From assembly GCF_021729155.1 (NCBI RefSeq), contig NZ_JAJQYA010000004.1:204217-268216 (forward strand): a DNA stretch of 64,000 nucleotides, in the 5' to 3' direction. Below are positions 55,935 to 64,000 of the stretch, piece after piece (position 1 is the stretch's first letter; each line of letters starts with the position of its first letter). This DNA is from Membranihabitans marinus (lineage in GTDB: Bacteria > Bacteroidota > Bacteroidia > Chitinophagales > Saprospiraceae). The position numbers and the translations under genes are program-made. Under the pieces are notes generated by a model. The model saw only the letters and a list, made by a program, of their open reading frames with translations. It was not told the origin of the DNA and made no database searches.

Positions 55935-57008
55935 ATGATTTGGGATAATCAATCCATTGAATTTTTACATAAATACTTAAACAACGCCTCGCCTACTGGT
56001 CGAGAAGTTGCGGGTCAAAAAATATGGCTCGATTACATCAAGCCCTATATTGACGAATACGAATTGGACAATTATGGTACGGTTTATGGCGTCATTAATC
56101 CCGGCAAAGAACAACGGATAGTTATTGAAGCTCATGCCGATGAAATCTCATGGTTTGTCAATTATATCAGCAAGGAAGGTTTTATCTACGTAGTCCGAAA
56201 TGGTGGATCTGACCAAGATATTGCTCCGGGTAAAAGAGTGAATATTCACACCGCCAATGGAGAAGTACGCGGAGTGTTTGGCTGGCCAGCGATTCATACT
56301 CGCAAGGATAAGTCTGCGGCTAAAGTAGAAGTCAACAAACTGTTTATCGATGTAGGAGCCAAAGACAAGGACGAAGTATTAGCTATGGGCATACATGTAG
56401 GCTGTATCATTACCTATCCCGATCAACTTGAGCTACTGAACGATACCTATTATGTGGGCAGAGCACTGGACAATCGCATGGGGGGATTTTGCATCGCTCA
56501 GGTGGCTAGAATGATGAAAGAGAACAAGATTGAATTGCCTTATTCACTATATATTGTCAATGCGGTTCAAGAAGAAATAGGATTGCGCGGAGCACAGATG
56601 ATAGCGGAGAGGATTAAACCTCATGCTGCTATAATCACCGATGTAACCCACGACACCTCTACTCCAATGATAGACAATAAGGTTCATGGAGAAGTTAAAT
56701 GTGGATTGGGTCCTGCCTTGACCTACGGGCCAGCGGTTCAGTATACCTTACTCGATCTCATTATCAAAACGGCTAAGGATAACGACATTTCCATCCAACG
56801 AGAGGCAGCCTCAAGAAGTACTGGCACAGATACCGATGCATTTGCCTACAGCAACGACGGTGTGCCATCGGCATTGATATCACTTCCTTTGAGATATATG
56901 CACACTACGGTAGAGACCGCTCATAAATCAGATATTGAAAATGTAATCCACCTTATTTATCACAGTTTACAAAATATAGAAGCTCAACATAATTTTAAAT
57001 ACTTTTAA
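55935..57008 (+). CDS. M42-family metallo-aminopeptidase
   Basis: A 357-residue cytosolic peptidase with a complete two-metal site: IEAHADE (His, Asp), RALDNRMGG (Asp), NAVQEEIGLRGA (Glu pair), ITDVTHD (Asp) and YMHTTVE (His). The fold is the M42/TET aminopeptidase or endoglucanase-like type. It probably trims peptides to amino acids. Six bp separate it from pyrE. Confidence 0.93.
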   Translation: MIWDNQSIEFLHKYLNNASPTGREVAGQKIWLDYIKPYIDEYELDNYGTVYGVINPGKEQRIVIEAHADEISWFVNYISKEGFIYVVRNGGSDQDIAPGKRVNIHTANGEVRGVFGWPAIHTRKDKSAAKVEVNKLFIDVGAKDKDEVLAMGIHVGCIITYPDQLELLNDTYYVGRALDNRMGGFCIAQVARMMKENKIELPYSLYIVNAVQEEIGLRGAQMIAERIKPHAAIITDVTHDTSTPMIDNKVHGEVKCGLGPALTYGPAVQYTLLDLIIKTAKDNDISIQREAASRSTGTDTDAFAYSNDGVPSALISLPLRYMHTTVETAHKSDIENVIHLIYHSLQNIEAQHNFKYF

Positions 57009-57017
57009 GCGAGGCAT

Positions 57018-57908
57018 ATGAATATTGCCGTGCCGAAATGGCTAATCAATGGTGTTTCATTTTTACTGGAGAGCCATATTTGGTTAGGTCTATGTGCAGT
57101 GTTGTGCACATTGGGCAATATGGTACTCATGGACATAACCCCGTCCAAATCGTATTTGCTATTTATATTTTTTGGCACATTAACCGTATACAATTTTCAC
57201 AGTTATTACAACTTAACCCATCATCCACAGAAGCCAAAACCACATCGGTATATCAATATTTTTAGCAAGTATAAGAATAGGTTGCTTATGCCATTTATTT
57301 ATATGTCGATAACCGCCTCTGCCATTGTCTTTCTGGTTTTACCGTGGCGATATAAGCTCCTACTTATCATTCCCATACTTATTTCATCTGCATATGTTTT
57401 TCCCTTGATCTCCCAGCGTCGGCTGAAAGAGTGGTCCTATCTAAAAATATTTGCCCTAACTCTGGTATGGTCAATGATGTGTTTTGGTATTCCCCTATTG
57501 GCCACTGTTGATTTTGTAAAAAACCAATACCATCTTTTCTATTTTTTTGCCATATTATCCTTCTTTTTTGCCCTAGCCATTCCCTTCGACATTCGAGACC
57601 GAGGTTATGACAACAAATTAAATATCAAAACACTCCCCATAATCTTGGGCAATGTCAATAGTAAAATCCTAGCCATGATATTTCTTTTGACGGCTAGCTA
57701 CCTTGGGTTTTTAACTGGTCAAGGACTAGAGTGGCCGCTGTCGACCTCCATAGTATTGTTATTGACGCCATTGATTTTGTCAATATTAATTTGGTCTAAA
57801 ATCGAGCAAAAATCCTCTTACTTCTATCCTTTCTTCCTCGATGGTATGTTGTTTTTTTATGGTGGCTCTATTGTATTGATGGACTTAGCTCTTGAATATT
57901 TATATTAG
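57018..57908 (+). CDS. Multipass membrane protein, UbiA prenyltransferase-like
   Basis: A 296-residue membrane protein with about eight hydrophobic segments. The motif NFHSYYN near residue 60 and the FFFALAIPFDIRDRGYDNKLN block near 190 recall the two Asp-rich motifs of UbiA prenyltransferases, though the first is degenerate (no DxxD). GAGG-like GAGGC lies before the ATG. It is third in the pyrE operon; substrate unknown. Confidence 0.6.
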   Translation: MNIAVPKWLINGVSFLLESHIWLGLCAVLCTLGNMVLMDITPSKSYLLFIFFGTLTVYNFHSYYNLTHHPQKPKPHRYINIFSKYKNRLLMPFIYMSITASAIVFLVLPWRYKLLLIIPILISSAYVFPLISQRRLKEWSYLKIFALTLVWSMMCFGIPLLATVDFVKNQYHLFYFFAILSFFFALAIPFDIRDRGYDNKLNIKTLPIILGNVNSKILAMIFLLTASYLGFLTGQGLEWPLSTSIVLLLTPLILSILIWSKIEQKSSYFYPFFLDGMLFFYGGSIVLMDLALEYLY

Positions 57909-58124
57909 ATCTTCGCAATTTCGTTTAAGGATGTTTTATGCTAAGCTACAATCTCCCAATGGACAGAAAGAATCTTTTAACCAGTCTTTCACCTCTTAGT
58001 GATTATGCAGATATATAGACAATATAGTCTTCGGAAGCCAATAAGATACAGGTATTTTAAATCAACTTCGACCATCTTAATTTCTTAGTTATGAGGATGG
58101 CCTCATTAATTTGAAAAATTACTG

Positions 58125-58132
58125 TAAATTTG
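58125..58132 (+). promoter_or_regulatory. TAnnTTTG promoter for lysA
   Basis: TAAATTTG, about 39 bp before the lysA ATG at 58171. Confidence 0.5.
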
Positions 58133-58170
58133 TTCTTTATAATAATATTTAAACTTGTAAAGTAATTTCT

Positions 58171-59430
58171 ATGGAGTTGATTAATGGGCAGTATTGTGTT
58201 CAGAATGTGCCGTTACTGGAAATGGCAGAAAAATATGGCAGTCCACTATTTATATATGATGCCAACAAGATTGAAAGTCAATACCACAAGATGGTAAATG
58301 CTTTTGATGTTCCCAAACTCAAGATCAACTATGCTTGTAAGGCATTAACCAACATCAACATCCTTAAGATAATGAAGGAGTTGGGAGCTGGCATCGATGC
58401 TGTTTCCATAGAAGAGATTAAGCTGAGTCTACATGCTGGCTTCGATCCCAACGACATCGTATTTACACCGAATTCTGTGGGTGCGGCTGAGATTGAGGAT
58501 GCTATACGATTGGGAGTACGCATCAATATCGACAATATTGAATTGTTAGAATATTTTGGACATCATTATCCGGATTTGAAGATATGTATTCGTATCAATC
58601 CTCATGTAATGGCCGGTGGCAACAGTAAGATATCTGTGGGTCACATCGACTCCAAGTTTGGGATCTCTATCCATCAGATGCCTTTGGTTGTGCGTATTGT
58701 AGAAAATTTAAAAATCAATGTTGAAGGCATTCATATGCATACGGGGTCAGACATACTCGATGTAGATGTGTTTTTATATGCTACAGACATATTATTTAAC
58801 CAAGCTCGATTGTTTAACGACCTCGATTATATTGATTTTGGATCGGGATTCAAGGTTAAATATAAAAATGAAGATATTGAAACCGACATTGAAGAATTTG
58901 GACGATTGATGTCGATTAAGTTTAATAAATTTTGCAAAGAAGTAGGCAAAGATTTGACTTTGGCTTTTGAGCCGGGTAAATATTTGGTCAGTGAAAGTGG
59001 ATACTTTTTAGCCAAAACGAATATCATCAAACAGACGACGAGTACTGTTTTTGCAGGTATTAATTCAGGATTTAATCATATGATTCGACCGATGTTCTAT
59101 GGAGCACATCACGAAATCATCAATATTTCCAATCCCGAAGGTGTACCTAAATTATATACGGTAGTGGGCTATATATGTGAGACCGATACATTTGGCTACA
59201 ATCGCAAGATCAACACCATTACGCCCAATGATATATTGGTATTTAAAAATGCGGGTGCTTATTGCTTTATGATGGCTTCGAATTACAATTCGAGATTACT
59301 TCCTGCGGAAGTGTTGATCAAGGACAATAAAGATTATTTGATTCGACAAAGACAGGATTTTACCTCATTGTTACAAGATCAGATCGAAGTAAATCTACCG
59401 GTGGCTGTGGAAGCAGATCAAGCGGAATAA
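58171..59430 (+). CDS. lysA: Diaminopimelate decarboxylase
   Basis: A 419-residue PLP enzyme (fold III) that makes lysine from meso-diaminopimelate. The PLP lysine is Lys57 in INYACKALTNINILK. Further landmarks are HMHTGSDI, FGSGFKVKY, EPGKYLVSES and the C-terminal GYICETDTFG and KNAGAYCFMMASNYN. It complements dapF in the window. Confidence 0.94.
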   Translation: MELINGQYCVQNVPLLEMAEKYGSPLFIYDANKIESQYHKMVNAFDVPKLKINYACKALTNINILKIMKELGAGIDAVSIEEIKLSLHAGFDPNDIVFTPNSVGAAEIEDAIRLGVRINIDNIELLEYFGHHYPDLKICIRINPHVMAGGNSKISVGHIDSKFGISIHQMPLVVRIVENLKINVEGIHMHTGSDILDVDVFLYATDILFNQARLFNDLDYIDFGSGFKVKYKNEDIETDIEEFGRLMSIKFNKFCKEVGKDLTLAFEPGKYLVSESGYFLAKTNIIKQTTSTVFAGINSGFNHMIRPMFYGAHHEIINISNPEGVPKLYTVVGYICETDTFGYNRKINTITPNDILVFKNAGAYCFMMASNYNSRLLPAEVLIKDNKDYLIRQRQDFTSLLQDQIEVNLPVAVEADQAE

Positions 59431-59479
59431 AAGATTCATTGGGTTAGGGATTGAATCATACCAAATCCAGGAGCTATAA

Positions 59480-59530
59480 TAAAACACAAAAGCGGCGATA
59501 TCGAATGGATATCGCCGCTTTTGTGTTTTA
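59480..59530. terminator. Bidirectional intrinsic terminator (23-bp stem)
   Basis: A 23-bp perfect stem with 5-nt loop GAATG, core GCGGCGATATC / GATATCGCCGC, and A/T tracts both sides. It separates lysA from the convergent barrel gene. Confidence 0.93.
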
Positions 59531-59542
59531 TATTGATTTAAT

Positions 59543-62035
59543 CTAGAACCCTTGTCCTCCACCTTGCTGGTCTCCTCCACCACTCTTCACATCATCATTG
59601 TTAATTACACTTTTTCTATCTTGTTGTTTAAAATCTAGTTTGCCAAAGCGGTAACTAAAGTTTACCCCAAAAGATCTAAATGGTATAGTAAAATCAGAGG
59701 TTTGAACAAAATTGTCTCCTACTAAATCGGATTTAAAGGATTTGTTGGCATTAAATGGATCAATCACCGTTAAACCAATGGTTCCTCTATCTCCAAAAAT
59801 TTCTTTTTGTACTCCTAAATTCATCATAGAAAATGAGGGTAATGATCCTTGTACCGACCATCTGGGTGAATTGTAAAAAGCGAATAATTCTGCCTTCCAA
59901 CCTTTTTTGAAACTGTAGGAAGAACTGGCAAATATCCTGTAAATTAAGTCACTCTTTGTTCCATTTTCAATATTGTATTCTTCTCCGCCCGATATTATTT
60001 TATACTGATTGACATCGATATTCCCGCGCAATGTCCAATTATTTTTCACGGTAAATGAGGTAAATAAGTTAGCTCCATAAATATCGGTCTTACCCACATT
60101 TTCAAAAGTACTTACAGAAATACCATTATCATTAATACGTAAGAAACTGGAGATAATGTCCTTTGTTCGTTTGTAATAGGTACTGAAATTAATCACAGTT
60201 CCCCTTATAAATGTAGAATATCCCAATTCAAATTGATCTGTTAACTCCGGTTTCAGTTCTGGATTACCCTCGGTAATGATTTTTCTTTCTTCTTGATTTC
60301 GATAAGGGTTTATATAAAACAAACTCGGTCGTTGAATTCTCTGAGTAAAGGATGCCTTAATAGTATTGAATTTAATCTTTTTAGCGATGATAATACTGGG
60401 AAGTACATTGCCATAACTCTGATCAAAAGCCCCTGAACCATCATCAAATTTTCCATCCAGTTGGGTATGTTCATACCGAGCTCCAGCTACCATAGACCAA
60501 GTTTTGGCAAAAGTTAGATTAGATGACACATATGCAGAATACACATTTTGATCGTATAGGAATACATTACTTCGACTGGGATCTTCTTCATATTGTTGAT
60601 TATCCGTATTGAATACATCAAAGGTATAATCGCTATCGATATTTCTCAACACAGATTTCAATCCAGTCTCTATTTTAAATGTTTTGGATAAGGGTTGAAT
60701 ATAATCTGCCTGTAAAGTATATTCGAAATTATTACCCTTGTTTATATTTTTTTCTAGATAATCCAAAGTCACATCATTTCCTTGACGTTCAATGGTTTTG
60801 TCGTCATTGCTTATATCTCCATTTAATTGAAAAGCGAAAGTTAATTCTTGACCTTCAGTTTCAAATTTTTTGGTGTAATCAGTCGTCCAATCAAATCCTG
60901 TTTTTAAATTCGAACCATCGTTAAATCGATTGTATTGCTCTACCAATTGGTTGATGGGGTCATTGTAATTGGACAGCAAGGTGGATTCATTGTTAAAACT
61001 AAAACCTCTAAAAGAGATGGTAGAGTTAATAGAATTATAAGCATTGAAATCGTAAAAAGCACCGAATTTTCCTCTAAAACCAATCCTAGAACTTTTGGTA
61101 TCCCCATCTTGCTCAAACACTCTAGTTTGACCATCTATATAATCTTCTCTGAGAAAACTATTACTTCCTTCTTGAGGCCAGCTGTAAAACAGTCCGCCCC
61201 CTCCATTGACACCAAAGCGCTGTTTGACACCAGAAATATTAAAGGCTGCTCTATTCTGACGATTCCCTACAGCTGCATTGACATTGCCACTCACGCCTTG
61301 CACCTTGCTCTTCTTGGTAATGATATTGATTATTCCACCGGATCCTTCTCCATCGTATTTGGCGCTGGGTGTAGTAATCACTTCCACCTTGGAAATTTCA
61401 TCTGCTGGTATCATTTTCAATGCATCGGCTATTGATCCCGAAAAGATTCCAGAAGGCTTTCCATTGACCAATATTCTTAAGTTTTCCGACCCACGCAAGG
61501 AAACGTTACCATTCATATCTACGGCCAACATAGGAACTTTACGGAGTACATCTGCTGCATCACCACCTCTAACAGAGGCATCGTCTTCGGCATTATAGAC
61601 CAATCGATCGACTTTATTTTCAACCAGGGCGCGCTGGCCTTCCACTTTTACGGCCTCCAATAACACTTCATCTGTCATTAGTTTAACAACCCCAATACTG
61701 GCATCTGGATTTTTCAAAGTCAATTCAACATCCTTTATCAATACCGCATTATAACCTATAAAAGAAACATTTATGTCGTACTTTCCGGGTTTGAGATTAC
61801 CAATGGTAAAGCTACCATCTGTACCAGAAATGGTTCCGTCAATATCCTTGTCAAATCCCGACCTTCTCAATGCTATAGTGGCAAATTCAATGGGAGAATC
61901 GGACAAAGAGTCCAATACACTACCTTCAATTTTACCTACGATGGAGGTTTTATTACCACCAGCGCCAGGAAATTGAGCCCATGCTGCACTGGATAGCAAT
62001 ACGACCATAAAAGAGGTTATTAAAAATTTCATCAT
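59543..62035 (-). CDS. Outer-membrane beta-barrel family protein (TonB-receptor-like)
   Basis: An 830-residue protein with a signal peptide (cut near SSAAWAQ). A CarboxypepD-reg-like domain follows (GSVLDSLSDSPIEFATIALR as the pattern, about 33-115), then a plug-like region (LRILVNGKPSGIFSG, EGSGGIINIITKK) and a 14-or-more-strand barrel. Its C-terminus is a Gly/Gln-rich tail (SGGGDQQGGGQGF) after the usual final strand. It is close to the second barrel type of this phylum rather than a classical siderophore receptor. The substrate is unknown. Confidence 0.88.
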   Translation of the reverse strand: MMKFLITSFMVVLLSSAAWAQFPGAGGNKTSIVGKIEGSVLDSLSDSPIEFATIALRRSGFDKDIDGTISGTDGSFTIGNLKPGKYDINVSFIGYNAVLIKDVELTLKNPDASIGVVKLMTDEVLLEAVKVEGQRALVENKVDRLVYNAEDDASVRGGDAADVLRKVPMLAVDMNGNVSLRGSENLRILVNGKPSGIFSGSIADALKMIPADEISKVEVITTPSAKYDGEGSGGIINIITKKSKVQGVSGNVNAAVGNRQNRAAFNISGVKQRFGVNGGGGLFYSWPQEGSNSFLREDYIDGQTRVFEQDGDTKSSRIGFRGKFGAFYDFNAYNSINSTISFRGFSFNNESTLLSNYNDPINQLVEQYNRFNDGSNLKTGFDWTTDYTKKFETEGQELTFAFQLNGDISNDDKTIERQGNDVTLDYLEKNINKGNNFEYTLQADYIQPLSKTFKIETGLKSVLRNIDSDYTFDVFNTDNQQYEEDPSRSNVFLYDQNVYSAYVSSNLTFAKTWSMVAGARYEHTQLDGKFDDGSGAFDQSYGNVLPSIIIAKKIKFNTIKASFTQRIQRPSLFYINPYRNQEERKIITEGNPELKPELTDQFELGYSTFIRGTVINFSTYYKRTKDIISSFLRINDNGISVSTFENVGKTDIYGANLFTSFTVKNNWTLRGNIDVNQYKIISGGEEYNIENGTKSDLIYRIFASSSYSFKKGWKAELFAFYNSPRWSVQGSLPSFSMMNLGVQKEIFGDRGTIGLTVIDPFNANKSFKSDLVGDNFVQTSDFTIPFRSFGVNFSYRFGKLDFKQQDRKSVINNDDVKSGGGDQQGGGQGF

Positions 62036-62072
62036 TATTATATTTTACAAATATTTGAAATATATCAGTTAA

Positions 62073-62080
62073 CAAATCTA
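62073..62080 (-). promoter_or_regulatory. TAnnTTTG promoter for the outer-membrane barrel
   Basis: TAGATTTG on the minus strand, about 38 bp before the ATG at 62035. The rest of the 408-bp gap up to 62443 shows nothing convincing. Confidence 0.5.
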
Positions 62081-62443
62081 CCATAATACGGTTGTTCAAC
62101 TTCAATATTTATACGAATGCACATATTTTATGGACAATTTGACCTAATTCGTGTTTTTAATACAGCTATACATTTTAATTAATTGCCCAACAAGGATAAG
62201 GTTTAATTGTAAGCTTATTATTAGATGAATTATGGAAGCAATGGTTTAATCTTATGTAAAAATATATTTGTTAAAATTTCAGATTAAAAATCCTTCTCCT
62301 TTATTAATCAATATTATACAAGACCTAAAACATGTCTTACAACTTCATTTAAGTCAATTAAATATAGGCTAGACAATCTGCCGATATAGAAGCCAAGGAT
62401 GGCATAAAACGGGAAGTCATTTCAAAATAATAACGTATGCAGA

Positions 62444-62824
62444 TTAAATCTGAAATAGTTTAAAGCCTATATACACTGCCAGCAGCCCCAATCCTATACT
62501 GGAAAATGCATAGAGAAAAAATTGACTATAGTGTCCTTCTTGAAGAAGTAGGACGTTTTCCAAAGAGAAAGCGGAAAAGGTGGTAAATCCACCACAAAAA
62601 CCTGTGATCAACAACAATCGGACAAAGTCGGGTTTGGATCCGATATCCATCATGTAACCAAAGAGCATACCGATGATCAATGACCCCACGATGTTTACCG
62701 TCCATGTAGCCAAGGGCCAGGTAGAACTGACTTGACGTTGTATGTACACACCAAGAATAAATCTCAGCATAGACCCTATTCCTCCTCCTAGGAACACAAG
62801 ACAGCACTGAAGAAAAACGGACAT
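62444..62824 (-). CDS. crcB: Fluoride efflux protein CrcB
   Basis: A 126-residue small membrane protein with four hydrophobic segments. The family signatures GGGIGSMLRF and GFCGGFTTFSAFSLE are intact. It exports fluoride through the inner membrane as a dimer. No fluoride riboswitch pattern was recognised upstream. Six heptameric repeats lie about 60 bp before its ATG. Confidence 0.95.
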   Translation of the reverse strand: MSVFLQCCLVFLGGGIGSMLRFILGVYIQRQVSSTWPLATWTVNIVGSLIIGMLFGYMMDIGSKPDFVRLLLITGFCGGFTTFSAFSLENVLLLQEGHYSQFFLYAFSSIGLGLLAVYIGFKLFQI

Positions 62825-62883
62825 ATTCTCTAATTTGTGATTAAGAGAGGCAAATTAAGTAAAAGAATTGAGAATGGTCACGG

Positions 62884-62925
62884 ATTAATGGGTAATGATT
62901 AATGGTTAACGGGTAATGGGTAATG
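62884..62925. repeat. Six heptameric tandem repeats (consensus GGTAATG/ATTAATG)
   Basis: Six adjacent 7-mers: ATTAATG, GGTAATG, ATTAATG, GTTAACG, GGTAATG, GGTAATG. They lie in the 549-bp gap 62825-63373 upstream of crcB. A 61-codon minus-strand frame runs through them but reads as a repeat artefact. Nothing else in this gap can be named. Confidence 0.85.
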
Positions 62926-63373
62926 CACTATCGATCTGCCCTGATAACGCAAATTTATTGGGCAAACAAAATTATTGTCAATGGCTACGAGGGTTAAATA
63001 GAAAATGAAAGATATCAAGAAAAGTTGAGCGATATACCTTCTTTGACTCATATCACCTCTAGTGAGGTCAATTAGCATTTTCAATACATATATACTAAAA
63101 ACAACAACACAATAAAATACTACACCAATTATAATCGATACAATATTTGTAAATATAGAAACAATTCACTATATTAAGGCAAAGCCATGTATATAATCAT
63201 AAGGCCTGTATAGAGCATAAATTGCATCATTAATAATAAATATCTAATTTAATAAATGATTGACATAGGGCTAATCACCCTTGGAAAAATATTGTAATAG
63301 TTTATTAAGTGTTCTCAACTAATACAAAGAATGAGATTACCAGTTTAATTTTCAAATAATAAAATTTAAAAAA

Positions 63374-63841
63374 ATGAAAAATTTAATTTATTTGAGTTGG
63401 TTATTGATTTCAATGGTGATAATCTTTTCTTGTAACAAAGAAGTTGATCTATCAGATTTAGAACATAAACCAATAAATTATCAAGAATTTTTTGAACAAG
63501 TAGCAAATATGGATATCAAATCAAATAGCAGTGATATTATATATTTAAACTACGAATGGAATTCAAAGACCAATACTATTAAATTACTGAGTTCAGAGGA
63601 AAGAGAACCTGATTTTTTCATCCTTGAAAGTGAGAAAGATATTATTGATCTAAGAATGGCTAACAAATACAAAGTATATTGTGATAATGGCGACTCAAGT
63701 TGGGGAGACGAATGTAACGACAGATGGGAATGTGGTATATTAATCAAAAAATGCTTAGATGAAGGTGGTTGTGCTGGAATATGTAATAAAAAAATGGCCT
63801 TCGCTCCACGGGATAGTTCATTTAACTGTGTCTTTGTTTAA
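63374..63841 (+). CDS. Cys-rich lipoprotein, hypothetical
   Basis: A 155-residue protein with a type-II signal peptide (MKNLIYLSWLLISMVII) and lipobox IFSC (Cys20). A polar middle part is followed by a C-terminal Cys-rich segment (VYCDNG, ECNDRWECGILIKKC, GGCAGICNK, SFNCVF), with nine cysteines including the final one, likely disulfide-bonded. I do not recognise the family. It is followed by a large hairpin. Confidence 0.78.
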   Translation: MKNLIYLSWLLISMVIIFSCNKEVDLSDLEHKPINYQEFFEQVANMDIKSNSSDIIYLNYEWNSKTNTIKLLSSEEREPDFFILESEKDIIDLRMANKYKVYCDNGDSSWGDECNDRWECGILIKKCLDEGGCAGICNKKMAFAPRDSSFNCVFV

Positions 63842-63855
63842 AAATAATATTATTC

Positions 63856-63931
63856 TACTTCCCTCTTTTGGGAAGTAAGATTAGGTTCTAGAAGGAGGCC
63901 GTAGGCCGACTGAAAGAACCTAATCTTACTT
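63856..63931. repeat. Overlapping hairpins after the lipoprotein gene
   Basis: The short hairpin TACTTCCC/GGGAAGTA (63856-63877) overlaps the longer one with 17-bp arms AAGTAAGATTAGGTTCT (63873-63889) and its complement (63915-63931). The long hairpin's loop carries GGCCGTAGGCC. The arms share 63873-63877, so the two structures exclude each other. It may serve as terminator for the lipoprotein gene, or be a dispersed repeat. Confidence 0.6.
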
Positions 63932-64000
63932 TTGTTTTCAGATATACTCCGATATCCGATCTGAGTATTTTTCTAGTATACTACGCTGGATTTCTGTCCA

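Noticed and set aside
57938..58018. 26-codon ATG frame before lysA
   Set aside because: Short, no supporting signal, and expected by chance.
62314..62421. 35-codon frame after crcB with protein-like text (PFYAILGFYIGRLSSLYL)
   Set aside because: No start codon and an intervening stop; such length is common by chance in AT-rich DNA.
62825..62900. Fluoride riboswitch upstream of crcB
   Set aside because: The conserved GGNGATG start and pseudoknot partners were not found.
62899..63084. 61-aa minus-strand frame with a hydrophobic stretch
   Set aside because: Half of it translates the heptamer repeats; no ribosome site or family match seen.
1..64000. CRISPR arrays, prophage, complete insertion sequences, rRNA
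   Set aside because: Scanning found no regularly spaced repeats, integrase, phage genes or rRNA-like sequence.

Overview
The window is a low-GC (visibly well under 45 % G+C) piece of a Bacteroidota chromosome. Evidence for this is the repeated promoter element TAnnTTTG, several TonB-dependent outer-membrane receptors with a CarboxypepD-reg-like N-terminus, a DUF6089-type barrel, an LptD/MlaD/LpxH-like envelope gene set, a Bacteroidota-style dihydroorotase with Gln in the metal motif, and weak or absent Shine-Dalgarno sites. The family content would fit a Saprospira/Chitinophaga-like lineage, but the sequence alone does not settle that. No rRNA, tRNA, CRISPR array, complete insertion sequence or prophage was found; the region is mostly housekeeping and envelope genes.

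Layout. 1-6.1 kb: the 3' end of ornithine aminotransferase, a possible decayed reverse-strand fragment, then an apparent operon of a giant TPR protein, an outer-membrane barrel and a conserved small protein, closed by a 22-bp perfect-stem terminator. 6.1-10.7 kb: a TonB-dependent receptor under a TPP riboswitch, which makes it a candidate thiamin/thiamin-precursor importer; a 25-codon open frame lies between aptamer and receptor. An acyl-CoA-dehydrogenase-like flavoprotein and a lipoprotein follow. 10.7-19.7 kb: SMC, a MATE transporter, a glycosyltransferase, RecQ and a DUF6089 barrel, all on the minus strand. 19.8-23.3 kb: a subtilase with a long insert, a structured 0.5-kb non-coding stretch, and the recF-DUF721 pair. 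23.4-31.8 kb: pdhA, an anchored TPR protein, ribH, a metallo-beta-lactamase-fold hydrolase, a cytochrome c lipoprotein, pyrC, purK-purE and a DEAD-box RNA helicase.

31.9-43.2 kb: a YceI protein, a Crp-like regulator, a GMC oxidoreductase with its subunit-3 partner, a TesB thioesterase, then an envelope block of LptD, amidase, MlaD/MCE protein and LpxH-like phosphatase. 43.2-50 kb: a possible transposase remnant, peroxiredoxin Bcp, a DUF3127 protein with an SSB-like acidic tip, etfB-etfA, a TPR protein, a small membrane protein coupled to dapF, and an HtrA-like protease. 50-59.4 kb: an RNA methyltransferase, a tandem-domain GDPD protein, nudix-folD-prmA on one strand and pyrE-M42 peptidase-UbiA-like on the other, then lysA. 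59.5-64 kb: a second TonB-receptor-like barrel, crcB with heptameric repeats just upstream, a Cys-rich lipoprotein and a large terminal hairpin.

Themes. Nucleotide metabolism (pyrC, purK, purE, pyrE, folD), lysine/peptidoglycan precursor supply (dapF, lysA), genome maintenance (smc, recQ, recF, DUF721) and outer-membrane biogenesis (LptD, MlaD, LpxH-like, amidase) are spread through small operons. Fifteen TAnnTTTG elements sit at sensible distances from genes and correct several start codons. The best candidates for something undescribed are the short open frame behind the TPP riboswitch, the multi-hairpin intergenic element near 21.5 kb, and the DUF3127 protein ending in DDLPF.
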